In this document: one piece after another, positions 42,394 through 49,825 of the stretch
Layout: the number at the start of each line of letters is the position of its first letter
How positions within the stretch are numbered: the stretch's first letter is position 1
NCBI GenBank assembly: GCA_036397635.1
Contig: DASWIP010000133.1
Location: 3,600-67,599, forward strand
DNA: 64,000 bases
From: DASWIP01 sp036397635
Lineage (GTDB): Bacteria > Actinomycetota > AC-67
Reading direction: 5' to 3'
Program-made: the position numbers and the translations under genes
The notes under the pieces: generated by a model
Databases searched by the model: none
Seen by the model: the letters and a program-made list of their open reading frames with translations, nothing else
What the model was told of the DNA's origin: nothing

Positions 42394-43167
42394 ATGGACA
42401 TCATCGTTCCGGTCAAGCAGGTTCCCGACCTGGTCGAAGAGCTCGAGATCAACAGCGAGGGCACCGACCTGGATCGCGAATACCTGACCTACATCATGAA
42501 CGAGTTCGACGAGCAGGCGCTCGAGCAGGCGGTGCTGCTCAAGGAAGCAACCGGCGGCACGGTCACGGTGATCGCGCTGGGCATGGGGGAGGCTGATGCG
42601 GCGCTGTACACCGCCGCCGCGAAGGGCGCCGACAACTTGATCAAGGTCACCGGTGACGACTTCGACGAAACTCCGCCGGACTCTCATGCGATGGCGGCGA
42701 TCATCGCCGGGGTGCTCGATGGGCGCTCCTACGACCTGATCTGCACCGGCGTGCAGGCGGCCGACGACCTCGACGGCCAGCTCGGTCCGCTGCTCGCGTC
42801 GCGCCTGAACGTGCCGCACGTCTCGGTCGTCGCCGGCGTCGTAGCCGACGGCTCGGACGTGGTCGCGACCCAGGAGTACGGGGGCGGCGTGACGGCCACG
42901 ATCAAGCTCGCCACGCCCGCGGTGCTGGGCATCCAAGCCGCACCGCAGACGCCCCGGTACGCGCCCATCTCGAAGGTGCGTCAGATGCAGCAGGAGCGCA
43001 CCATCGAGGAGGTCGAGGCGCCTGGCGTCGATACGCCGCGCCTGAAGGTCCGCAAGATGTCCGCACCCGAGAGCGCCTCGCACGCGGAGATGATCACGGG
43101 GTCCAACGACGAGATCGTCGAGAGGATCCTGACCATCATCCGCGACAAGGGCCTCGCGAGGGCCTGA
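42394..43167 (+). CDS. etfB: Electron transfer flavoprotein subunit beta
   Basis: A 257-residue EtfB with the N-terminal MDIIVPVKQVPD, the nucleotide-binding TGVQAADDLDGQLGPLLASR and a C-terminal tail matching the family. EtfAB is a soluble FAD/AMP electron carrier that accepts electrons from dehydrogenases. Here it sits in the sHdr operon with AAGGAGG upstream, directly before etfA and a membrane ETF:quinone oxidoreductase, so it most likely carries electrons out of sulfur oxidation. A role in acyl-CoA oxidation linked to the mct/MaoC genes is possible too. Confidence 0.92.
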   Translation: MDIIVPVKQVPDLVEELEINSEGTDLDREYLTYIMNEFDEQALEQAVLLKEATGGTVTVIALGMGEADAALYTAAAKGADNLIKVTGDDFDETPPDSHAMAAIIAGVLDGRSYDLICTGVQAADDLDGQLGPLLASRLNVPHVSVVAGVVADGSDVVATQEYGGGVTATIKLATPAVLGIQAAPQTPRYAPISKVRQMQQERTIEEVEAPGVDTPRLKVRKMSAPESASHAEMITGSNDEIVERILTIIRDKGLARA

Positions 43168-43181
43168 GGGGAGAGGGAGCA

Positions 43182-44147
43182 ATGACAGACGTCTACGTCA
43201 TCGTCGAACAGCAGGAGAAGCAGATCCAGCCGGTCACCTTCGAGCTGCTCGGCAAGGCAGCAGAGATCGCCCCGGCGCTGGGGGGGCAGGTGGTCGCCGT
43301 GCTCGTCGGCGGCGCCGGCGTGGCCGATCAGGCCTCGCAGCTCGGCGCGGCCGCGCGCGTGCTGGCGATATCCGACGATCGGCTCGCCTCGTACACGCCC
43401 GAGGCGTACAAGGCGGTGCTGATCGAGGCCTTGAAGGACCGCGACCCGCGCCTGATCCTGGTCGGCAACACAACGATCGGGATGGACCTGGCCGCCGGAC
43501 TGTCGATCGGGCTCGACCTGCCGCTGGTCGCCTACGCGCACGATCTCGCCGTCGACGGCTCCGAGGTCGTGGCGACCGCGCGCGTCTACGGCGGCAAGAT
43601 CGACGCCGAGGTCGGCCTTGAAGGACCGGGGGTGGTCTCGGTCCAGGCCGGCGCGTTCCCGGCCGAGGCCGGACAGGCGGCGGGCAGCCCCGAGGTCGAA
43701 GAGATCGGCTCGCCGCCGGCCCTGGACGGGGTCCGCAGCACCTTCCTGGCGCTGCAGCATCCCGAGGGCGGCGACGTCGATATCACGTCGCAGGAGGTGC
43801 TGGTCTCAGTCGGCCGCGGCATCCAGAGCGAGGACAACCTCGAGACGATGCAGGAGCTGGCCGACGCTCTCGGCGGCGCGCTGTCGGCCTCGAGACCGAT
43901 CACCGACAGCGGCTGGCTGCCGAAGACTCGCCAGGTCGGCAAGTCCGGCCTGAAGGTCAAGCCGAAGCTGTACCTGTGCGCCGGCATCTCCGGCGCGCCC
44001 GAGCACCTCGAGGGCATGCGAGACGCCGAGACGATCATCGCGATCAACACCGACGAGAACGCGCCGATCTTCGAGGTCGCCCACTACGGTGTGGTCGGGG
44101 ACCTGTTCGACATCGTCCCGGAGCTGACCGAGAAGCTGAAGGGCTGA
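43182..44147 (+). CDS. etfA: Electron transfer flavoprotein subunit alpha
   Basis: A 321-residue EtfA with the C-terminal FAD-binding domain: VSVGRGIQSEDN, SRPITDSGWLPKTRQVGKSG, LYLCAGISGAPEHLEGM and AINTDENAPIFEVAHYG. Together with EtfB it forms the electron carrier. It starts 14 bases after etfB with GGGGAGAGGGAG upstream, and the membrane oxidoreductase follows by 12 bases. The Cys in LCAGISGA replaces the more usual Leu. I cannot tell from sequence whether this ETF bifurcates. There are no obvious extra FAD-domain features. Confidence 0.93.
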   Translation: MTDVYVIVEQQEKQIQPVTFELLGKAAEIAPALGGQVVAVLVGGAGVADQASQLGAAARVLAISDDRLASYTPEAYKAVLIEALKDRDPRLILVGNTTIGMDLAAGLSIGLDLPLVAYAHDLAVDGSEVVATARVYGGKIDAEVGLEGPGVVSVQAGAFPAEAGQAAGSPEVEEIGSPPALDGVRSTFLALQHPEGGDVDITSQEVLVSVGRGIQSEDNLETMQELADALGGALSASRPITDSGWLPKTRQVGKSGLKVKPKLYLCAGISGAPEHLEGMRDAETIIAINTDENAPIFEVAHYGVVGDLFDIVPELTEKLKG

Positions 44148-44159
44148 GCCGAGGGGCGG

Positions 44160-46286
44160 ATGGAGACGTTCAACGAGCCAACCCGGGAGGTCTTCGAGCA
44201 CTTCGACGAGTGGATGAAGATCTCGTTCTACGTGCTCGCCGCCTTGATGAGCACCGTGTTCGCGGTCGGCTCGGCGATCCGGATCAAGAAGTACCGGCAG
44301 GGCCGGCGCGCCGGCCGGTTCGAGAGCCTCCCGAAGCGATTCGGCAAGGCGCTCGGGCTGGCCGGTTCGAACCGCACGGTCGCGCGGCGCAACGTCAAGA
44401 TCGGCCTGGCGCACGCGGCCATCCTGTGGGGATTCACCGCGCTGTTCATCGGCACGGTGATCCTGACGATCGACTACGACGTGATCCGACTCACGCTGGG
44501 GGAGGACGCCCGGTTCTTCAAGGGCACCTTCTACCTCGGATACTCGGTGACCCTCGACACGCTCGGCGCCGCGTACGTGATCGGGCTGCTGTTCGTCGCC
44601 TACCGGCGCGCGCTCCAACGGCCGTTCGCCCTCAACTACGGCCGTGTCGACAAGGAGCCGGGCGACTACTCGCGCACCGGCTACCGGATGGGCGACTGGC
44701 TGTTCTGGCACTTCCTGTTCTGGCTGGGTGTCGGCGGGTTCCTTCTGGAGGGCTTCCGCATCTACGCCAGCGGGTTCCCCGCGTTCGAGATCTGGTCCCC
44801 GGTCGGCTGGGGCGTCGCGCGCCTCGTGCGCGCGACCGGGATGAGCCCCGCCACCGCCGCGGACGCGCAGCTGCTCACCTGGTGGGTGCACGGCGGCATG
44901 GCGCTGATCTTCATCGGCTACATCCCGTTCTCGAAGGGCATGCACGTCGTCACCGACCTCGCGAACCTGACCTTCACGAACGGCCGCAAGACGGCCATGG
45001 CGCTGCCCAAGCCGAACGGCGCGGCGACGGGGATCCGCACGATCACCGACCTGACGTGGAAAGAGCTGCTCGACCTGGATGCGTGCACCAAGTGCGGGCG
45101 GTGCCACGAGGTATGTCCCGCGCGCGCGGCCGGCTCGCCGCTGTCGCCGCGCGACCTGATCCTTGACCTTCGGCAGTTCGCCGAGGAGTCGATCGGCATG
45201 AGGACGGTGCTGGACTGGGAGTCCCGGCCGCGACCCGCATCCGACACCCAGCTCGCCGGCGGCGTGATCAAGTCCGAGACGTTGTGGGCCTGCACGACAT
45301 GCATGGCGTGCGTCGAAGCGTGTCCGGTCGGGATCGAGCACGTGCCCACGATCGTGGGGATGCGGCGCGCGCTGGTCAACGACGGTGATCTCGAGCCGAC
45401 GCTGCAGGACGCGCTGGAGAAGATCGCCAAGAGCGGCAACTCGTTCGGCAAGTCGGCGAAGATGCGCGCCCGCTGGACCAAGGAGCTGGAGTTCGAGATC
45501 CCCGACGCGCGTACGCGCGGGGTCCAGGTGCTGTGGTTCGTCGGGGATTTCGCCTCGTTCGACGAGCGGCTGCAGGAGCTGTCGCGGACGTTCGCCCGGC
45601 TGCTCGACGCGGGCGGCGTGAGCTTCGGGATCCTCTACGACGGCGAGCGCAACGCCGGCAACGACGTGCGCCGCGTCGGCGAGGAAGGCTTGTTCGAGAT
45701 GCTCGTCGAGCACAACATCTCGACCCTGAAGGGCGCGCGCTTCGAGGAGATCGTCACGACCGACCCGCACTCCTACAACACGCTGAAGAACGAGTATCCC
45801 GAGTATGGCGGGGACTACAAGGTGTTGCACTACACCGAGCTGCTGCTTCGGCTGCTCGAGCGTGGGGCGCTTACGCCGCGCGAGGGACTTGGGATCAAGG
45901 CCACCTACCACGATCCCTGCTACCTGGGCCGGTACAACAGGGTGACCGATCAGCCGCGCGCGATCATCGAGCGGCTCGGGATCGAGCTGGTCGAGATGCC
46001 GCGCAACCGCGAGAACACGTTCTGTTGCGGTGCCGGCGGCGGGCGGATCTGGATGGACGACTCCGGCCAGTCCGAGCGGCCCGCGGAGAACCGGATGCGT
46101 GAGGCCGCGGAGCTGGGCGTGGACCATTTCGTGGTCGCCTGCCCGAAGGACGTGACCATGTACCGCGACGCGGCCAAGACGACCGGCCTTGAGGACCTGA
46201 TCAAGGTCGTCGATATCGTTGAGCTGATGGCGCGATCGCTGCTCGAGACGACCGAACCGGCGACGGTGGAGCGGTCGGTGTCATGA
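44160..46286 (+). CDS. Membrane ETF:menaquinone oxidoreductase-like FeS/cytochrome protein (HdrDE-like, EMO family)
   Basis: A 708-residue membrane protein. Residues ~20-270 have about five membrane spans with histidines suited to bind heme b (for example His 85, 184, 244 and 262), like a NarI/HdrE-type module. Two [4Fe-4S] motifs follow: CTKCGRCHEVCP (309-319) and CTTCMACVEACP (378-388). The C-terminal ~250 residues form an HdrD-like cysteine-rich region. Its second repeat is intact (DPCYLGR, ENTFCCGAGGG), but the first lacks cysteines. This architecture is that of proteins proposed to pass electrons from EtfAB to menaquinone. It directly follows etfA, which fits. Confidence 0.83.
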   Translation: METFNEPTREVFEHFDEWMKISFYVLAALMSTVFAVGSAIRIKKYRQGRRAGRFESLPKRFGKALGLAGSNRTVARRNVKIGLAHAAILWGFTALFIGTVILTIDYDVIRLTLGEDARFFKGTFYLGYSVTLDTLGAAYVIGLLFVAYRRALQRPFALNYGRVDKEPGDYSRTGYRMGDWLFWHFLFWLGVGGFLLEGFRIYASGFPAFEIWSPVGWGVARLVRATGMSPATAADAQLLTWWVHGGMALIFIGYIPFSKGMHVVTDLANLTFTNGRKTAMALPKPNGAATGIRTITDLTWKELLDLDACTKCGRCHEVCPARAAGSPLSPRDLILDLRQFAEESIGMRTVLDWESRPRPASDTQLAGGVIKSETLWACTTCMACVEACPVGIEHVPTIVGMRRALVNDGDLEPTLQDALEKIAKSGNSFGKSAKMRARWTKELEFEIPDARTRGVQVLWFVGDFASFDERLQELSRTFARLLDAGGVSFGILYDGERNAGNDVRRVGEEGLFEMLVEHNISTLKGARFEEIVTTDPHSYNTLKNEYPEYGGDYKVLHYTELLLRLLERGALTPREGLGIKATYHDPCYLGRYNRVTDQPRAIIERLGIELVEMPRNRENTFCCGAGGGRIWMDDSGQSERPAENRMREAAELGVDHFVVACPKDVTMYRDAAKTTGLEDLIKVVDIVELMARSLLETTEPATVERSVS

Positions 46287-46816
46287 AGAACGACGAGGCG
46301 CACGGCCCGGACCTCGAGGCGCACGGCGCGGATCTCGAGGCGCTCGCGAAGGGGCTGTGGGGGCGGCTGCGCGACGTGCTGCTCGTCGCCGAACGCATCG
46401 AGAGCTTCAGCTTCACCGCCGATGCCGACGAGCCCGAGCGCGCGGCGGTCTCCGAGGCCGACGCCGATGCGGTCGCGACGGATTTCGTCTTGCGCGCGCT
46501 CCGAGCAGCTTCCGAGCGCACCGCCTGGACGATCCTCGAACGGACGGCCGACGCACAGAACGAGGGCGTTGCGCTGGAGGACCTCGCGGCGGCGCTGGGG
46601 CTGCCGCGGCTGGTCGTCTCAGAGCGCGTGAGCGACCTGCTGCAGATCGGGCTGGCCGCGCGCGCGCTCGACACCGACCGCGTGTTCGCGACACCTGCCG
46701 GCCTCGAGCTGGTTCGCGTCGTCCGCAGCGTGGCAGGAGGACTGTCCGAGCGGGTGCGCAAGGCCCGGCGCGCGGAAGGGGGGAAGGTCCGCGGCGATGG
46801 ACTGCCCATTCTGTGA
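46283..46816 (+). CDS. Winged-helix-like hypothetical protein in sHdr operon
   Basis: A 177-residue soluble protein with an acidic N-terminal helical half. The C-terminal region (residues ~95-165) looks like a winged helix: GVALEDLAAALGLPRLVVSE as helix-turn-helix and ALDTDRVFATPAGLELVRVV as wing and last helix. It overlaps the preceding gene by four bases and the next by twenty. It may be an operon-specific regulator or a protein-interaction module. No family is recognised with confidence and DNA binding is only inferred. Confidence 0.55.
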   Translation: MKNDEAHGPDLEAHGADLEALAKGLWGRLRDVLLVAERIESFSFTADADEPERAAVSEADADAVATDFVLRALRAASERTAWTILERTADAQNEGVALEDLAAALGLPRLVVSERVSDLLQIGLAARALDTDRVFATPAGLELVRVVRSVAGGLSERVRKARRAEGGKVRGDGLPIL

Positions 46817-47105
46817 GACGGCCGGCGCGCGCACCGAGATGCACCGTCACCTCGCCGATGCGCACGCCGACCGCGTCACCATCGAGGTCGACGAGCAGAC
46901 CGGCCGGCGCACCTACGAGGTCCGCTGCCCGGTCTGCGACGCACCGTGGGAACGTCAGATCAAGCCGCGGTACCGGGACCCCAACTTCGTGGCCGAGTAC
47001 GAGGAGGAGATCCGCCTCGTCGCCTTCGACATGCTGCTGTACCACATCCAGGGAGAGCACCTGCTGCCGCAGGCGGCGGAACAACAGGGGGAGGATCCAG
47101 CGTGA
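46797..47105 (+). CDS. Small zinc-finger-like protein in sHdr operon
   Basis: A 102-residue protein with a C2H2-like start (MDCPFCETAGARTEMHRHLA, then DAH) and a second CxxC pair in RCPVCDAPWERQ, consistent with one or two zinc sites. A helical acidic tail follows. ATG 46797 lies inside the previous gene, and the stop overlaps the next lipoate-binding gene (GTGA). The position between a winged-helix protein and the two sHdr-type LbpA genes is constant with a cluster-specific accessory role. Function unknown. Confidence 0.6.
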   Translation: MDCPFCETAGARTEMHRHLADAHADRVTIEVDEQTGRRTYEVRCPVCDAPWERQIKPRYRDPNFVAEYEEEIRLVAFDMLLYHIQGEHLLPQAAEQQGEDPA

Positions 47106-47542
47106 GCGTCGTACGCAACTGCAACCTGCCTGATGACCTTTACTACAACGTTCGCGGGCACGTGTGGTGCCGGCGCGACGGCGACCTGGTCGTGTGCGGC
47201 ATGACCGATGTGGCGCAGAACCTGGCGAAGACGTTCATCGCATACAGCCCCAAGAAGATCGGCAAGACGGTGGCGAAGGGCAAGAGCACCGCGACGCTGG
47301 AGAGCGGCAAGTGGGTCGGGCCGGTCCCGGCGCCGGTCGCCGGCGAGATCGTCGAGATCAACGAGGGCGGCACCGGGGATCCGACGATCTTCAATCGCGA
47401 TCCGTACGGGGATGGCTGGATCTGCAAGATCCGTCCCCAGGACTGGGATCGCGACGCCGCCGACCTTGTGACCGGCGAGCAGGCGATGAGCGACTACGGC
47501 GCGTTCCTCGAGGAAGAGGGGATCGAATGTGAGCCCGCCTGA
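47102..47542 (+). CDS. lbpA: sHdr lipoate-binding protein LbpA, second copy
   Basis: A 146-residue GcvH-fold protein whose lipoyl lysine is Lys 70 in TLESGKWVGPVPAPVAGEIV, followed by EINEGG and the conserved DPYGDGWICKI. The KWVGPVP context around the modified lysine separates sHdr-associated LbpA from true GcvH. LbpA is essential for sHdr-based sulfur oxidation in characterised bacteria and is thought to carry sulfur bound to its lipoamide arm. It has three cysteines (7, 23, 32). GTG 47102 is coupled to the upstream gene, and it overlaps the third copy by 14 bases. Confidence 0.88.
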   Translation: MSVVRNCNLPDDLYYNVRGHVWCRRDGDLVVCGMTDVAQNLAKTFIAYSPKKIGKTVAKGKSTATLESGKWVGPVPAPVAGEIVEINEGGTGDPTIFNRDPYGDGWICKIRPQDWDRDAADLVTGEQAMSDYGAFLEEEGIECEPA

Positions 47543-48011
47543 TGGCGCGGACCTGATCACCGAACCCAGTCACTACGGGTGCGTCATCCCCGCGGACCTG
47601 CTCTACGACGTCGAGATGGACGTGTGGATCCGCCTCGACGGCGACGTCGCCACCATCGGTATGACCGATCCTGCGCAGACGCGATGCGGCAAGCTCGTCG
47701 CAGTCGACTTCCGCAAGGTCGGCAGGGCGATCAGGCGGGGCCGGGGGCTGGCGACCATCGAGAGCGCGAAATGGGTCGGCCCGGTCCCGAGCCCGCTGAC
47801 CGGCGAGCTGCTCGAGGTGAATGCGGAGACGTTCGGCCGCGACATCCTGATCGCCAACCGCGACCCGTACGGTGAAGGATGGCTGGCCAAGGTGCGGGCG
47901 ACGGCGCTGGGGGAGGAGCGCGCGCTGCTCGCCGATGGGAAGCAGGCTTTCGAGGCCTATAAGCCGAAGATAGAGGAGAACGAGATCCGCTGCTTCCGTT
48001 GCGCCGACTGA
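47529..48011 (+). CDS. lbpA: sHdr lipoate-binding protein LbpA, third copy
   Basis: A 160-residue GcvH-fold protein with Lys 81 in TIESAKWVGPVPSPLTGELL, again the LbpA-type lysine context, then DPYGEGWLAKVRA. The C-terminal extension ends in two cysteines (RCFRCAD), absent from the second copy, which might bind metal or react with sulfur. GTG 47529 overlaps the previous gene. It is the last gene of the operon before a 49-base gap. Having two KWVGPVP-type LbpAs side by side suggests division of labour or one per active-site arm of the complex. That is inference. Confidence 0.87.
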   Translation: MSPPDGADLITEPSHYGCVIPADLLYDVEMDVWIRLDGDVATIGMTDPAQTRCGKLVAVDFRKVGRAIRRGRGLATIESAKWVGPVPSPLTGELLEVNAETFGRDILIANRDPYGEGWLAKVRATALGEERALLADGKQAFEAYKPKIEENEIRCFRCAD

Positions 48012-48060
48012 GCTTGTCATCGCCGCCGGGCGCCGCGAGAGCGGCAGGGGGGTGGCGCTC

Positions 48061-48750
48061 ATGCACAGGCAGAAGCTCACGGCGGGGACGGCGATCGTGG
48101 TGCTTGCGGCGGCGTTATTGGGGCAGCGGGCGCTGGCCGGCGGCGCGGATGAGGATACGCTGACCGAGCTGCTCATCAAGTTCCAGGTCATCGGGACCTT
48201 CGAGTCCTTCGATCCTGCCGAAGGGGTCGCGACGTTCACGTTCGCGGGGCCGTTCTACGCGAGCCAGGTTTCCTCCGGCGTGGTCGATGACGCGCCTGGG
48301 CCGAAGCTCGGCGAGGTGACCGGCGCGCGCGTCGAGTTCAGGTTCCGGCCCGACGCAGGTGGCTTGCGGTCCGACAACGCGCGATTCTCGTGCGACGAAT
48401 GCCGGTTCGAGTTCGACGACGGCTCGGTGTTGCAACCGATGCTCGATGACCCGTCGACGCCGGTGCCCGAGAGCGATATCCCGATGGAAGGGCGGCTCTT
48501 GTTCGAGCTCGGCCCGGTGCCGGGTCCGACGCCGGATTCGATGGGCGTGCGTGGGATCGGTTGTGGGGGCACGAAGGAGACGGCGGGCGCAGGTTCGTTG
48601 GCCGGTTTGGTCGGCGCGCTGTGCGTGAACGGACTGTTCTCGTTCTCTCCGCCGGTTGACTTCGCCGGGCTCGACCCCGCCGATCTCGTCGGCGTCGAGG
48701 GTTACGGCGAGTCGGACTGCACGCTCGTGTTCAACGAGTACGTGGTCTGA
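48061..48750 (+). CDS. Secreted protein of unknown function after sHdr operon
   Basis: A 229-residue protein with a signal peptide (cleavage near QRALAGG, residue ~27) and a mature beta-rich domain containing VATFTFAGPFYASQVSSG, FSCDECRFEFDDGS and RGIGCGGTKE. Five cysteines could form disulfides. It has no anchor. ATG 48061 follows a run of G about nine bases upstream, and GTG 48052 is possible. It could be the last gene of the sulfur operon, but its exported nature makes a direct role in the cytoplasmic complex unlikely. No family recognised. Confidence 0.6.
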   Translation: MHRQKLTAGTAIVVLAAALLGQRALAGGADEDTLTELLIKFQVIGTFESFDPAEGVATFTFAGPFYASQVSSGVVDDAPGPKLGEVTGARVEFRFRPDAGGLRSDNARFSCDECRFEFDDGSVLQPMLDDPSTPVPESDIPMEGRLLFELGPVPGPTPDSMGVRGIGCGGTKETAGAGSLAGLVGALCVNGLFSFSPPVDFAGLDPADLVGVEGYGESDCTLVFNEYVV

Positions 48751-48776
48751 AGGAGCCTGGCTGAAGGAGCCTTGTG

Positions 48777-49112
48777 CTAGGCGCCGGCGGCTTGCTGGAG
48801 CGCGGTCCGGCTCTCGAGCTGGGCGGCCATGACCTCGCGCAGGAGGTCTAGCGCATCGACGACCTTGCAGTCGCGCAGCTCGTAGAAGACGTTGTTGCCC
48901 TCGCGGCTGGCGGTGACGACACCACGTTCGCGCAGCACCGCGAGGTGCTGGGAGACGTTGGACTGGGACAGTTCCAGCTCGGTGGTCAGCTCACCAACCG
49001 ATTTGGGGCCGTCCCGGAGCGCGTTGATGATCAGCAGCCGCTTCGGGTCCGCCAGGGCCTTGCAGAGCCGCGCGTGCAGCTCGTAGATCTCGTTTCGCAG
49101 TTTGGCGTCCAC
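48777..49112 (-). CDS. ArsR-family repressor, probable persulfide/sulfane-sulfur sensor
   Basis: A 111-residue ArsR/SmtB winged-helix regulator: helix-turn-helix VGELTTELELSQSNVSQHLA and wing GVVTASREGNNVFYEL. From GTG 49112, which has GGAGGAGAGG six bases upstream, two cysteines lie at 17 (ARLCKAL) and 82 (LRDCKVV), 65 residues apart. The persulfide-sensing ArsR proteins SqrR and BigR, and the sHdr repressor sHdrR, use two cysteines about 66 residues apart that form a polysulfide bridge. The classic ELCV(C/G)D metal motif is absent. It is therefore a good candidate for repressing the sulfur genes until sulfane sulfur appears. It is transcribed away from the DsrE2-like gene. Confidence 0.85.
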   Translation of the reverse strand: MDAKLRNEIYELHARLCKALADPKRLLIINALRDGPKSVGELTTELELSQSNVSQHLAVLRERGVVTASREGNNVFYELRDCKVVDALDLLREVMAAQLESRTALQQAAGA

Positions 49113-49217
49113 GACGTGCCTCTCCTCCTTCGGAGGGAAGGATACTCCCTCCATCGAGGGATGCGATCCATCCCCCTAAGCGGGTCCCCGGCCCGCCATC
49201 TTTCCTGGTCAGAGCCC

Positions 49218-49250
49218 TTCAAGATTCACGTGTTTGCATATTATAATGCA
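49218..49250 (+). promoter_or_regulatory. Consensus promoter overlapped by palindrome before dsrE2-like gene
   Basis: A perfect TATAAT -10 box (49242-49247) with TTCAAG 18 bases upstream (49218-49223) precedes the DsrE2-like gene. The palindrome TGCAT-ATTATA-ATGCA (49235-49250) covers the -10. The adjacent divergent ArsR gene makes this the most obvious place for that repressor to bind. Confidence 0.6.
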
Positions 49251-49293
49251 GCGAGCAGCTTCGTGGGAGCCCGAAAGGGGCGGGAGGTGCCTC

Positions 49294-49779
49294 ATGACTG
49301 AGAAGCAGAACAAGCTCTCCATCGTCGCCTGGAGCGGGGACCTGGATCGAGCGTGGCCGACCATGATCCTGTCGACGACCGCGGCTGCAAGCGGCATGGA
49401 GGTTTCCGTCTTCTTCACCTTCTGGGGTCTCTTCCTGCTGGTCAAGCCGGGCGTGCGGATCACCGGGACCAACTGGATGCAGAAGGGCCTCGCGGTGATG
49501 AATCCGCCCGGGATGCAGAAGGCGAAGCTCTCGAAGCTTCACATGGGCGGCATGGGCAAGGCGATGATGCGCAAGCTCGCCAAGCAGTACAAGGTCGCTG
49601 AGCCCCACGAGCTGATGGAGATGGCCGTCGAGATGGGCGTGAAGCTCATGCCGTGTCAGATGACCATGGACCTGATGGGGCTGAAGAAGGAAGACCTGAT
49701 CGACGGACTCACCGAACCCGTGGGCGCCGCCTCGGCGATCCTCGAGATGAAAGAGTCAGAGGTCCAGTTCTTCATCTAA
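49294..49779 (+). CDS. DsrE2-like sulfurtransferase
   Basis: A 161-residue DsrE-superfamily protein. KLSIVAWSGDLDRAWPTMIL starts the fold and FFTFWGLFLLVKPG is a hydrophobic stretch found in DsrE2-type proteins. A Met-rich loop (HMGGMGKAMMRKL) follows, and the likely active cysteine is Cys 121 in GVKLMPCQMTMDLMG. DsrE2 proteins are sulfur carriers that co-occur with TusA and may sit at the membrane. ATG 49294 has GGGAGG seven bases upstream. It has its own strong promoter, separate from the sHdr operon, and lies divergent from the ArsR regulator. Confidence 0.82.
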   Translation: MTEKQNKLSIVAWSGDLDRAWPTMILSTTAAASGMEVSVFFTFWGLFLLVKPGVRITGTNWMQKGLAVMNPPGMQKAKLSKLHMGGMGKAMMRKLAKQYKVAEPHELMEMAVEMGVKLMPCQMTMDLMGLKKEDLIDGLTEPVGAASAILEMKESEVQFFI

Positions 49780-49825
49780 CGCGACAGCGAGATCGTCTTC
49801 TCTTCGAGAACGGTGATCACCTTCA

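Noticed and set aside
48777..49154. Metal-sensing ArsR/SmtB repressor
   Set aside because: The ELCVC-type metal motif is missing, and the two cysteines have the spacing of persulfide sensors. The longer start at 49154 was also rejected because a strong ribosome-binding site precedes GTG 49112.
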